From assembly GCA_002420305.1 (NCBI GenBank), contig DIHT01000174.1, forward strand, positions 1-13,314: 13,314 nt of DNA, in the 5' to 3' direction. Positions 7,066-13,314 of this stretch are shown here, piece after piece; the stretch's first letter is position 1; the number at the start of each line of letters is the position of its first letter. The notes under the pieces were generated by a model. It saw only the letters and a list, made by a program, of their open reading frames with translations. It was not told where the DNA came from and searched no databases. Position numbers and translations under genes: made by a program. Origin of the DNA: Akkermansiaceae bacterium UBA5689 (lineage in GTDB: Bacteria; Verrucomicrobiota; Verrucomicrobiia; Verrucomicrobiales; Akkermansiaceae).

Positions 7066-8001
7066 ATGTCTCAACCCCTTCCTCTACTCGTTGGTGGCTC
7101 CATTGCGATCGATAACGTCAAGACACCCTCTGATGAAGCGACTAACCTTCTGGGCGGGTCGGCTTCCTATGCGTCGTTGGCGGCCACTTATTTTACGAAA
7201 CCTGTTCACCTTGTAGGTGTGATCGGAAACGATTATCCACCCGAGCATCTCGCCATGCTTGAGCGGCACGGAGTAACTCTTGGCGGGGTAGAGCGCTCCG
7301 AGGGAGCGTCCTTTAGCTGGAGCGGGGAGTATCATCAAAACATGAACGACCGGACCACGCACAATGTAGCGGTCAATGTTCTCGAGAGCTGGGAGGTCAA
7401 TCTGCCGGTCGCCGTCACCGCTTCTCCCGTCGTCGTTCTTGCCAACATGGCTCCGAAGAACCAACTGGAGATGCTCGACCAGTGCGTCGGTGAGGACCGC
7501 TTCGTTCTAGCTGACACCATGGATCTCTGGATCGGGATCGCACGAGAAGAGCTGGAGAAAGTCCTCGGGAGGATCGACCTCCTCGTCATCAATGAAACTG
7601 AGGCTCGTGAATATGCGGGGACGTCAAACCTCGTAGAAGCAGGGGCACTGCTTCGGAGTAAGGGACCAGCGTATGTGATCATTAAGCTGGGAGAGTTTGG
7701 AGCGATTCTCTTCGGACCTCCCGAGATTAATCATGGAATCTTCCGATGCGGCGCATTTCCCTTGCGCGAGGTTGCAGACCCGACGGGGGCAGGAGACACC
7801 TTTCTGGGAGCGATGGCGGGATACCTCGCTTCTCTCGGCAACACCGATTACCAGTTCGCGGATATTCGCAATGCGATCGTCCGTGGGACCGTAATGGCAT
7901 CATTCACTTGCGAGGCCTTTTCGACCCGGAGGATCGAGGACCTTTCCTCCCTTGAAATTGAGGAGCGTCTGCAAACCTTCACGGACATCAGCTGCTGGTA
8001 G
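7066..8001 (+). CDS. PfkB-family carbohydrate/nucleoside kinase
   Basis: This ribokinase-fold kinase of 311 residues phosphorylates a small hydroxyl substrate that I cannot identify. Features are an N-terminal GGSIAIDNV strand, the GGSASY glycine motif (30-35), DTMDLWI (150-156), VINETEA (174-180) and the C-terminal PfkB signature ADPTGAGDTF (237-246), whose Asp244 is the catalytic base. The family's ATP site is therefore intact. The ATG at 7066 is preferred over a TTG at 7036, which would add ten residues unlike the family. AAAGGAG at 7044-7050 precedes it, but the spacing of 15 bases is long. The gene starts 33 bases after thiE, so it is probably in the same operon. It belongs with broad 'sugar kinase' PfkB members; it is not ThiD by the motifs I see. 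Confidence 0.85.
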   Translation: MSQPLPLLVGGSIAIDNVKTPSDEATNLLGGSASYASLAATYFTKPVHLVGVIGNDYPPEHLAMLERHGVTLGGVERSEGASFSWSGEYHQNMNDRTTHNVAVNVLESWEVNLPVAVTASPVVVLANMAPKNQLEMLDQCVGEDRFVLADTMDLWIGIAREELEKVLGRIDLLVINETEAREYAGTSNLVEAGALLRSKGPAYVIIKLGEFGAILFGPPEINHGIFRCGAFPLREVADPTGAGDTFLGAMAGYLASLGNTDYQFADIRNAIVRGTVMASFTCEAFSTRRIEDLSSLEIEERLQTFTDISCW

Positions 8002-8039
8002 CCATCGCTAAAATGGGCAACAGAGCGGCCCAGATGGCT
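8000..8039 (+). other. Stem-loop overlapping the end of the PfkB-family gene
   Basis: AGCCATC (8000-8006) pairs with GATGGCT (8033-8039), and inside it TGGGC (8014-8018) pairs with GCCCA (8028-8032), leaving a one-sided seven-base bulge. No T-run follows, so it is not a standard rho-independent terminator. It may protect the mRNA 3' end. Confidence 0.4.
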
Positions 8040-8343
8040 CCAAAATGCTCCAAATTGGGGCTGCGCCCGGCCCACAGGGGGTGACACATTTGCCATAGCG
8101 CCGTCTGGGGCCTTTGATTTCTTTTTTTTTGGCGTACACTTTGTATGACAAACCCTTAATTTGTAGGGGTTTACCGCTTCCATCGCTCCTTAGTTTTCCT
8201 TAAGTTGTTTTTTCAGGGCAAACTTAGAAAAAAATTGACCAGAGGGGCTTCCGGTAGGTAGTTTGCAGGTGGATTGCCTGCGGAAACTGAGAACAACACC
8301 AAAAAAACAAAAACGACCTCTACGATAGAGTCACCTATTAGTC
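8040..8343 (+). promoter_or_regulatory. Intergenic region with long leader upstream of the secreted repeat protein
   Basis: No gene is seen in this stretch. It contains a run of nine T (8122-8130) without a convincing stem before it. A small hairpin pairs AAACCC (8150-8155) with GGGTTT across an AT-rich loop near 8156-8172. The 60 bases before the ATG at 8344 are A-rich and lack a Shine-Dalgarno sequence. A promoter candidate is listed separately. Confidence 0.4.
8235..8264 (+). promoter_or_regulatory. Candidate sigma-70-type promoter for the secreted repeat protein
   Basis: TTGACC at 8235-8240 matches the -35 consensus in five of six bases and is preceded by an A-tract (8228-8234) that could act as an UP-like element. 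After 18 bases comes TAGTTT (8259-8264), a weak -10 match. Transcription would start about 70-75 bases before the ATG at 8344. Confidence 0.35.
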
Positions 8344-9339
8344 ATGAAAGCAACGACACTAAAAAAAGCGGCACTGGTTGCCGGTTCACTTAGCTTCCTC
8401 GCTGGTTCAGCCTTCTCACAGTCGGCAGTATCAGGCGCAGGCGGTTACGAAACGCTCACCATTAATGCGGGCAAATTCAACGTCCTTGGCCTTCGTCTTC
8501 ACGAGCCACAGGTAGTATCTGGAACATTTGACGCCAACACTGTCGACAGTCTCACAGACAATGACGTAAACTTTACGGACGTTCTCACTGCAGGTAAGCG
8601 CTACCTCGTAGAGATCGCCGACTCCGGATGCGTGATCGAGGTTGACGCCTGGAGCGGGAGCGACCTCACCGGCCTTGCTGGTGTCGAAGCAGCTGATGCT
8701 TCCGATTACACCATCCGTGCCGCCAAGACGATTGGTGACGTGTTTGGTGCAGAGAACTCCGCTGGGCTCACCGCTTCTGCAAATGCGGATCCTTCCGAGG
8801 CGAGTGTTATCTACGTTCCCAGTGGGAGCGGATTTACTCAGGTGTTCTACTCCACCCTTGCTGGGTTCAGCGGCTGGCTTGACGCAGGAACATTTGCGGA
8901 TGCTTCCGACCTGCCTCTCAACTACGTTGACGGTTTGATCGTCAACGAGAAGGGCGCTGCCAATATTTCGCTCGTTGTGACCGGCATGGTGAAGACCACC
9001 AGCACGTTGCTTCCGGTGAGTGACGCATTCACTTACCTCGGTACTGCCTACCCTGTCGGATCTACCCTTGGCAACAGCGGGCTGGCCGACAGTGTGAGTG
9101 GTTCTGAAAATGCAGACCCCTCCGAGGCCGATACAGTGTATCTCCCCAAGCCGGATGCAAGTGGCTATGACCAGTACTTCTTTTCAACCCTCGCCGGGTT
9201 TGACGGTTGGCTGAACTCCGCGACTTTCGCAGCCGCAGGCGACATTGAGCTGACCTCCGGCATCATCATCAGCCAGAACGGAACCGGCGCCGCGTTCAAC
9301 GCGACCGTCACTCCTCCAGCCTTCTACGCTGACCTCTAG
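8344..9339 (+). CDS. Secreted protein with two internal repeats (TIGR02597-like)
   Basis: The 331-residue protein begins with a signal peptide: Lys-containing n-region, hydrophobic core about 10-21, likely cleavage after AFS at residue 25. The rest is acidic, Gly/Ser/Ala-rich and beta-strand-like, with a single Cys (96). Two copies of a module are evident. The first, about 135-212, has NADPSEA (147-153), VIYVP, FYSTLAGFSGWL (168-179) and TFADASD. The second, about 245-322, has NADPSEA (256-262), TVYLP, FFSTLAGFDGWL (279-290) and TFAAAGD. It reminds me of the verrucomicrobial hypothetical family TIGR02597, recalled and not checked. No PEP-CTERM or LPxTG tail is present, so it is probably released or held by other means. 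Next to a PEP-CTERM gene, a cell-surface or matrix role is plausible. Function unknown. Confidence 0.82.
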   Translation: MKATTLKKAALVAGSLSFLAGSAFSQSAVSGAGGYETLTINAGKFNVLGLRLHEPQVVSGTFDANTVDSLTDNDVNFTDVLTAGKRYLVEIADSGCVIEVDAWSGSDLTGLAGVEAADASDYTIRAAKTIGDVFGAENSAGLTASANADPSEASVIYVPSGSGFTQVFYSTLAGFSGWLDAGTFADASDLPLNYVDGLIVNEKGAANISLVVTGMVKTTSTLLPVSDAFTYLGTAYPVGSTLGNSGLADSVSGSENADPSEADTVYLPKPDASGYDQYFFSTLAGFDGWLNSATFAAAGDIELTSGIIISQNGTGAAFNATVTPPAFYADL

Positions 9340-9350
9340 GAAATCTTCTG

Positions 9351-9384
9351 CGGGAGCAGTCGAGGCCAAGCCTCCCTGCTCCCG
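9351..9384 (+). terminator. Strong hairpin between the repeat protein and the PEP-CTERM gene
   Basis: CGGGAGCAG (9351-9359) pairs perfectly with CTGCTCCCG (9376-9384), and inside it GAGGC (9362-9366) pairs with GCCTC (9370-9374) over a CAA loop. The following bases are TGATTCTCTCTC, T-rich but with no clean T-run. It may terminate part of the transcripts or stabilise the upstream mRNA. Confidence 0.55.
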
Positions 9385-9423
9385 TGATTCTCTCTCAATA
9401 ACAAACTCATTATTACTACCCAC

Positions 9424-10032
9424 ATGAAATTAAAGCACGTAGTAGCTACCCTCGCCGCCATGTCGGTCTCCGCTTTTGGAGCCAGCATCACGGTGACCAA
9501 CAACCAGGGACCGGTTAATACCCAGTCTGTAGTGGACAACAGCGGAGCAGCGGTTGACGGCGGATTTGCTGCCATCGGCACTTTCGATGTTGCCCAGCTC
9601 GCAACGCTGTCCTCTGGGGCAGACCTTGCCTCAGCTTTTAGCGTGTTCGACGGAGCAACTGGCACAGTTGGCACCCAGACGATCTTCAGCGGGGTATATA
9701 ACTTCTCCAACAACGGAGCTGATATCACCACCACTGGTTTCTCGGGGCCAATTCACCTGGTGATCGGTAACGGAGCTGATCTTGCGAGTTCGACTGAAGC
9801 AGCAATTCTTGAGATTGGGTCTTTCCCAACTTCAGAGCCTGCAGTTTCCACGATCTTCGTGAACAACGCTACGGCAACTCCATTCCTGGGGGATTTCGAC
9901 ACCTTCACACTCCAGCCAGCGACTATCCCGCGCCAAAACCCGGCGCTCAGGCTCGCTGCCATTCCGGAGCCTTCCAGCAGCCTTCTGATTGGCCTCGCTG
10001 GTCTGTCGCTCCTGATCCGCCGCAGGCGGTAA
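9424..10032 (+). CDS. PEP-CTERM sorting-domain protein
   Basis: The 202-residue protein has an N-terminal signal peptide (MKLKHVVATLAAMSVSAFGA, cleavage after about residue 20). The central part is low in charge and rich in Ser, Thr, Asn and Gly, with few Lys or Arg. It ends with a textbook PEP-CTERM signal: Ile-Pro-Glu-Pro-Ser-Ser (180-185), a hydrophobic helix (about 186-198) and a terminal Arg-Arg-Arg-Arg (199-202). Such proteins are taken as substrates of exosortase, which cleaves at the PEP motif and sends them to the surface or exopolysaccharide matrix. The exosortase gene is not in this window. The central domain resembles small PEP-CTERM proteins common in Verrucomicrobiota but I cannot name it. 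The ATG at 9424 lacks a Shine-Dalgarno sequence. Two hairpins follow the gene. Confidence 0.9.
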   Translation: MKLKHVVATLAAMSVSAFGASITVTNNQGPVNTQSVVDNSGAAVDGGFAAIGTFDVAQLATLSSGADLASAFSVFDGATGTVGTQTIFSGVYNFSNNGADITTTGFSGPIHLVIGNGADLASSTEAAILEIGSFPTSEPAVSTIFVNNATATPFLGDFDTFTLQPATIPRQNPALRLAAIPEPSSSLLIGLAGLSLLIRRRR

Positions 10033-10041
10033 GGGTGCACC

Positions 10042-10069
10042 AGGTTCTCAGAACCTAGGTCGTTTTTTT
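10042..10069 (+). terminator. First hairpin of a tandem terminator after the PEP-CTERM gene
   Basis: AGGTTC (10042-10047) pairs with GAACCT (10051-10056) over a three-base loop, starting ten bases after the stop. A run of seven T follows at 10063-10069, separated by six bases, so efficiency is uncertain. Confidence 0.45.
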
Positions 10070-10073
10070 AGTG

Positions 10074-10106
10074 CCTGCCGGTCGAAAGACCGGCAGGTAT
10101 TTTTTT
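10074..10106 (+). terminator. Strong rho-independent terminator
   Basis: A perfect ten-base stem CCTGCCGGTC (10074-10083) / GACCGGCAGG (10088-10097) closes a GAAA tetraloop and is followed by TA and seven T (10100-10106). This separates the PEP-CTERM unit from the GH78-like gene. Confidence 0.92.
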
Positions 10107-10233
10107 GTACGGGTCTCCAGGACTTGGGGGGCCTCCTGAGATGCCCGATGTGTCGTAGGAGGTGCTTGCCCAACCACGTAACCTGCTGTTCTCTTGCGAT
10201 CGCAGCGAGATACACCCCTCTCCTGATGGCGCC
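10107..10233 (+). promoter_or_regulatory. Leader region of the GH78-like gene with possible short upstream ORF
   Basis: A good AGGAGG lies at 10157-10162 but is 71 bases from the chosen ATG at 10234. It is followed after three bases by TTG (10166), which opens a 23-codon frame whose TGA (10235-10237) overlaps the GH78-like start codon as ATGA. This could be a coupling leader peptide, though the spacing is tight and the start codon poor. No clear -35/-10 pair was found. Confidence 0.25.
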
Positions 10234-13080
10234 ATGAGAACCCTGATCGTATTTATCACCGCTCTTACTCCTTCCCTGCTGTTCGGTGCAGACTTGGAGG
10301 TCTCGAAACTGGCCTGCGAGCACCAGACCAATCCAAGTGCTCTTCACGCTGAGGTTCCCCGCTTGAGTTGGCACCTTAAATCTACCAAGAAGGGAAAGGC
10401 GCAACGAGCCTACCGGATCATTGCATCCAGTTCTCCGGATGCCCTTGCTCGGGAGGAAGGAGACCTTTGGGACACCGGGAAGCAAGCCAGCCTTGAGAAC
10501 CACCTGATCTTTTACAAAGGTGCTGAGAAACTCGTTTCCCGGCAGCGGGTTTTCTGGAAGGTCCGAGTGTGGGATGAGAGCGATGAGCCTTCTCCCTGGA
10601 GCAGCGTCGCTCACTTCACCGTTGGAATGCTTGGACAGGATGACTGGAAGGCTGACTGGATTTCCCATAACGATGAGACCCCTCTGCACCGGAACCCTGG
10701 TGAGCTGTCCCTTCCCGCCCCGCGGTATTACCGGAAGGCGTTTGACGAGGGCAAGAAAGTGGCGAGAGCGCAATTGTATGCAAGTTCACTGGGGGCGCTG
10801 GAGCTCTACCTGAATGGGAAACGAATAGGGGACTCCCTTATGGCCCCGGGATGGAGTGACTATCAGGCGAGGGCCAACTACGTCAGCCACGATGTGAGTT
10901 CCTGGGTTGTTGCGGGGTCCAACTGCCTCGGGGCGATTGTGGCAGACGGGTGGTACTGCGGCTATCTTGGCTCGGCGAAAAGGAAAAGGTTCGGGCCCTT
11001 TGGGACAGGTCGAAACCTCTATGGCAAGACTCCGGCGCTGCTCGTGCAACTGCATCTCCACTACGAGGACGGAACATCGCGGATTGTCACCAGTGATCCC
11101 ACGTGGAAAGTGACTACCGGGCCAGAGTTCGAGGCCGACCCGCTGATGGGTGAGGGCTATGACGCCACCCGGGAACTCACGAATTGGTCGCAGCCCGCCT
11201 ACGATGACAAGGAATGGGGTCAGAGCGTGGAAGCGCCCTCCAATCAATCCGTGAAGGCACCATTTAATGACGGTAAAGGCCGCCGGGTTGCGGAGGTCGG
11301 GTTTGTCAGGCCAAAGGTCTTGAAGAGTTATGCCGCCCCCCCCATTCGGATCATCGAAGAAAGGAAAGCGGTTGAAGTCAGCGAGCCTCGTCCTCAGTGC
11401 TACCGTTTTGATTTCGGCCAGAACTTTACCGGGAACGTGCGCTTAGAGGGAGAGGGAATGAAAAAGGGGCAGAAGCTCATCATTCGATACGGAGTTACGG
11501 AGGGTGACTTTGATGGTGATCTTGGGAGGAGTGAAAGAGCAACAGACACCTATGTGTGCAAGGGAGAGGGAGTGGAAGGATGGGCGCCCAAGTTTACTCT
11601 GCACACCTTTCGCTTCGCGGAAGTAGAAGGATTACTGGAAACGCCGGAAGCCGGATTTCTTACCGGACTGGTGACCCACACCGATACTCCGCTAACAAGT
11701 GGTTTCGAATGCAGTGATGAGCAGGTCAACAAAATCTACCAGAGCTGTCTCTGGACCCAGCGAGCGAACTGGATTGGCCTGCCTTCCACCTCTGAGAAGG
11801 TGAATGAACGTATGGGTGCTCTTGGCCCCGTTCAACTCTCCGCGAGATCCGCCTGCTATCATGCCGATAACGCGGGGTTCCTGCGCCAGTGGTTTACCAC
11901 CATGCGGGGTGCCCGGGACAAGCAGGGCTACTATCGTAGATATGCTCCTTTTCCCTTTGCCTCAGGGAGAGTCTCTCACGGTGCGGGTTTCTCCGATGCG
12001 GGCATTCACGCTGTGTTTGATCACTGGTGGATGTATGGAGATGGCGAGGTCGTGAAGGAGAACTGGAATGCGATGAAGAAATACCTGCAAGCTCGTTATG
12101 ATGCCTACCGGGCCTTACGGGGGAGAGCCTTTGGAATCAGTGAGGGAGACGTGATGCACTACAACGATCCAACATCGACGAGGTTTATCGATCTCGCGAT
12201 GCTCGCCTTGAACTTTCGGCTCATGGCGGAGATGTCACGAGTGGCAGGAAACCCCATCAACCACCTCTCTTACAACAGGACCTTCGGGGAGCTGCAGGCG
12301 GATTTCCGAAAATTGTTCGTCAAGGAAGATGGGAGTCTGAAGGTAAGGTCCCAGACGGCCCACGTGCTCGCCCTTCGGTATGGTCTTCTGACCGATTCTT
12401 CAAAAACCAAGGTGACCAGCGACCTCCTCGATCTCCTCGCAGCAAAGGAGACTGCGGAAACGAGTGGAGTGACGAGTGGAGCGCTTGGGACAAAGTCCCT
12501 TCTCCCCGTGCTGACCTGGACTGGGAATCATGATACGGCACTCAAGATTCTCCAGACTTCAAAATTCCCGTCGTGGGGATATGGAGTAAAGCAGGGCGAC
12601 ACGACGCTGCAGAGGGGATGGGGGCCCGCCGGAAGGAAAAGAGCGCCAGGAGCCGCAGGGCTTAACCAGAGCTTTTCCGCGGTCAGTGGTTGGCTGATGG
12701 CCAAGTTGGCGGGCATTGACACGACGATCCCTGGCTTCCAGCGGATCCGCCTGGAGCCGTGGATTCCACAAAGCCAGCCGGAAGGGAGCGAAGGCACGCC
12801 TGTAAGCTGGGTCAAAGCTCATTATGACTCCGTGAGGGGCCGCATTCAGGTGCAATGGAACCGCTTGGAGGGCGGGGGACTTCTCTACGTCTTTACGATA
12901 CCGGTTCAGACGACTGCGACCGTGCGGTTACCGATGGGCCCTGCGTCCAAGCTCCTCGTTGATGGAAAGGCGCCGGGGGCGGATAACCGGTTTCCCGGTG
13001 GATTCCTACAGACGGACAAGAAAGAGAAGATCACCTTAAATGTGATCCAATCCGGGACTTACCGGATCGAGCTGAAGTAG
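10234..13080 (+). CDS. Secreted GH78 alpha-L-rhamnosidase homologue with altered catalytic residues
   Basis: GH78 enzymes release terminal L-rhamnose from polysaccharides and glycosides. The ATG at 10234 is preferred over a GTG at 10162 because it starts a signal peptide (MRTLIVFITALTPSLLFGA), giving 948 residues, normal for bacterial GH78. The order is: N-terminal fibronectin-like domain (about 20-135; PRLSW, AYRI, VFWKVRVWDES), a rhamnosidase N domain (about 160-345; YLNGKRIGDSLMAPGWSDY), a beta domain (about 350-485; FDFGQNFTGNVRL), the alpha/alpha-barrel (about 490-850) and a C-terminal beta domain. The motif usually like P-T-D-C-P-Q-R-D-E-R-x-G-W-x-G-D reads PSTSEKVNERMGALGP (517-532), keeping Glu525. 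The usual T-T-x-W-E-x-W reads TTLQRGW (790-796), so the expected base Glu is Arg794. It may be a pseudoenzyme or have changed specificity. Confidence 0.85.
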   Translation: MRTLIVFITALTPSLLFGADLEVSKLACEHQTNPSALHAEVPRLSWHLKSTKKGKAQRAYRIIASSSPDALAREEGDLWDTGKQASLENHLIFYKGAEKLVSRQRVFWKVRVWDESDEPSPWSSVAHFTVGMLGQDDWKADWISHNDETPLHRNPGELSLPAPRYYRKAFDEGKKVARAQLYASSLGALELYLNGKRIGDSLMAPGWSDYQARANYVSHDVSSWVVAGSNCLGAIVADGWYCGYLGSAKRKRFGPFGTGRNLYGKTPALLVQLHLHYEDGTSRIVTSDPTWKVTTGPEFEADPLMGEGYDATRELTNWSQPAYDDKEWGQSVEAPSNQSVKAPFNDGKGRRVAEVGFVRPKVLKSYAAPPIRIIEERKAVEVSEPRPQCYRFDFGQNFTGNVRLEGEGMKKGQKLIIRYGVTEGDFDGDLGRSERATDTYVCKGEGVEGWAPKFTLHTFRFAEVEGLLETPEAGFLTGLVTHTDTPLTSGFECSDEQVNKIYQSCLWTQRANWIGLPSTSEKVNERMGALGPVQLSARSACYHADNAGFLRQWFTTMRGARDKQGYYRRYAPFPFASGRVSHGAGFSDAGIHAVFDHWWMYGDGEVVKENWNAMKKYLQARYDAYRALRGRAFGISEGDVMHYNDPTSTRFIDLAMLALNFRLMAEMSRVAGNPINHLSYNRTFGELQADFRKLFVKEDGSLKVRSQTAHVLALRYGLLTDSSKTKVTSDLLDLLAAKETAETSGVTSGALGTKSLLPVLTWTGNHDTALKILQTSKFPSWGYGVKQGDTTLQRGWGPAGRKRAPGAAGLNQSFSAVSGWLMAKLAGIDTTIPGFQRIRLEPWIPQSQPEGSEGTPVSWVKAHYDSVRGRIQVQWNRLEGGGLLYVFTIPVQTTATVRLPMGPASKLLVDGKAPGADNRFPGGFLQTDKKEKITLNVIQSGTYRIELK

Positions 13081-13204
13081 CCCCGTTGGTCAGACTTTTC
13101 GATCCACCGAGATTTGCCTCACTCTGGTGGGAGGCTACGCTCCAATTCGTCCTTGAGTGCTTAGCCCGCGAATGTGACAGATAAGACACACAAAACAGCT
13201 TAAA

Positions 13205-13240
13205 GTGTCGCAACCGACACTTATGTGTCGGTTGTGACAC
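13205..13240. repeat. 16-bp inverted repeat upstream of the right-edge gene
   Basis: GTGTCGCAACCGACAC (13205-13220) is the reverse complement of GTGTCGGTTGTGACAC (13225-13240) except at one position, which would form a G-U pair in RNA. The spacer is TTAT. No T-run follows. Each arm itself contains GTGTC/GACAC half-sites, and TGTGACA at 13233-13239 recurs at 13173-13179, exactly 60 bases upstream. It ends 25 bases before the ATG at 13266, a suitable place for an operator or 5'-leader hairpin. Confidence 0.8.
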
Positions 13241-13265
13241 AGATTAACTATAGACGATATTTAAC

Positions 13266-13314
13266 ATGACAAAACCCAAGCAGTTGACCGCTTCAATTCT
13301 TGCGGCCCTTACTA
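13266..13314 (+). CDS. Start of a probable exported protein (cut by the window edge)
   Basis: An ATG at 13266 opens a frame that stays open to the window end and reads MTKPKQLTASILAALT. The Lys-containing start followed by a hydrophobic stretch looks like the beginning of a signal peptide. The upstream sequence (gatatttaac) lacks a Shine-Dalgarno motif, as with other exported-protein genes here. TATAGA at 13249-13254 could be a -10 box, overlapping the zone controlled by the inverted repeat. Only 16 codons are visible, so the gene call rests on position and composition. Confidence 0.45.
   Translation, partial: MTKPKQLTASILAALT

Noticed and set aside
8101..8131. T-run of nine bases as a terminator for the pfkB transcript
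   Set aside because: No stem of more than three or four consecutive pairs directly precedes the run; the better hairpin (8000-8039) is 80 bases away.
10195..10205. GCGATCGC palindrome as a HIP1-like repeat
   Set aside because: I noticed only this one copy, and the octamer can occur by chance in GC-rich DNA.
10048..10773. Long open frame on the minus strand (241 codons) opposite the GH78-like gene and the terminator region
   Set aside because: It runs antisense to a clear signal peptide and GH78 N-terminal domain, crosses a strong terminator, and its translation has no recognisable motif or signal.
13110..13135. Hairpin around GCCTC / GAGGC after the GH78-like gene as a terminator
   Set aside because: The stem is interrupted, competes with a CCACC/GGTGG pairing, and no T-run follows.

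Overview
The window looks like chromosomal DNA from a Verrucomicrobiota bacterium, probably of the Opitutales/Puniceicoccales type. This is inferred from a PEP-CTERM protein ending in Arg-Arg-Arg-Arg, a secreted repeat protein of a kind I associate with that phylum, a large secreted GH78-like protein, frequent lack of Shine-Dalgarno sequences, and the mix of conserved genes. No 16S or other decisive marker is present, so the placement is tentative. No mobile element, CRISPR array, tRNA or rRNA is visible.

Left edge (1-733): three very small lipoprotein genes lie in tandem on the plus strand. The first is cut by the window edge. They have lipobox cysteines and short proline-rich mature parts, and are separated by intergenic DNA with a good rho-independent terminator (279-322) and two weaker hairpins.

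Housekeeping block (734-8001): a two-helix membrane TPR protein is followed after 12 bases by comEC, which is complete in its DNA-channel part but has a degenerate metallo-beta-lactamase metal site. trmB is on the minus strand, convergent with comEC and divergent from accB. accB and accC (biotin carboxyl carrier and biotin carboxylase of acetyl-CoA carboxylase) are separated by a terminator-like hairpin. thiE overlaps accC by four bases, and a PfkB-family kinase follows. The accB-accC-thiE-pfkB run is likely one operon. accA/accD and the other thiamine genes are not here.

Secreted-protein block (8002-13080): a 342-base intergenic region with a long leader precedes a signal-peptide protein containing two diverged copies of a roughly 80-residue module. 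A strong hairpin separates it from a PEP-CTERM protein, presumably a substrate of an exosortase encoded elsewhere. Two hairpins at 10042-10106, the second a very strong terminator, close this unit. A 948-residue secreted GH78 alpha-L-rhamnosidase homologue follows. Its fold-level motifs are recognisable, but the residues at several catalytic positions are substituted, so it may be a pseudoenzyme or have another activity.

Right edge (13081-13314): a 16-bp near-perfect inverted repeat with extra TGTC/GACA half-sites sits directly before the first codons of another probable exported protein, and looks like an operator or RNA hairpin.

The most interesting items are the GH78-like protein with its altered active site, the ComEC with an altered nuclease-like domain, the tandem micro-lipoproteins, and the palindrome at 13205-13240. 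I do not see convincing evidence of a complete new defence or metabolic system.
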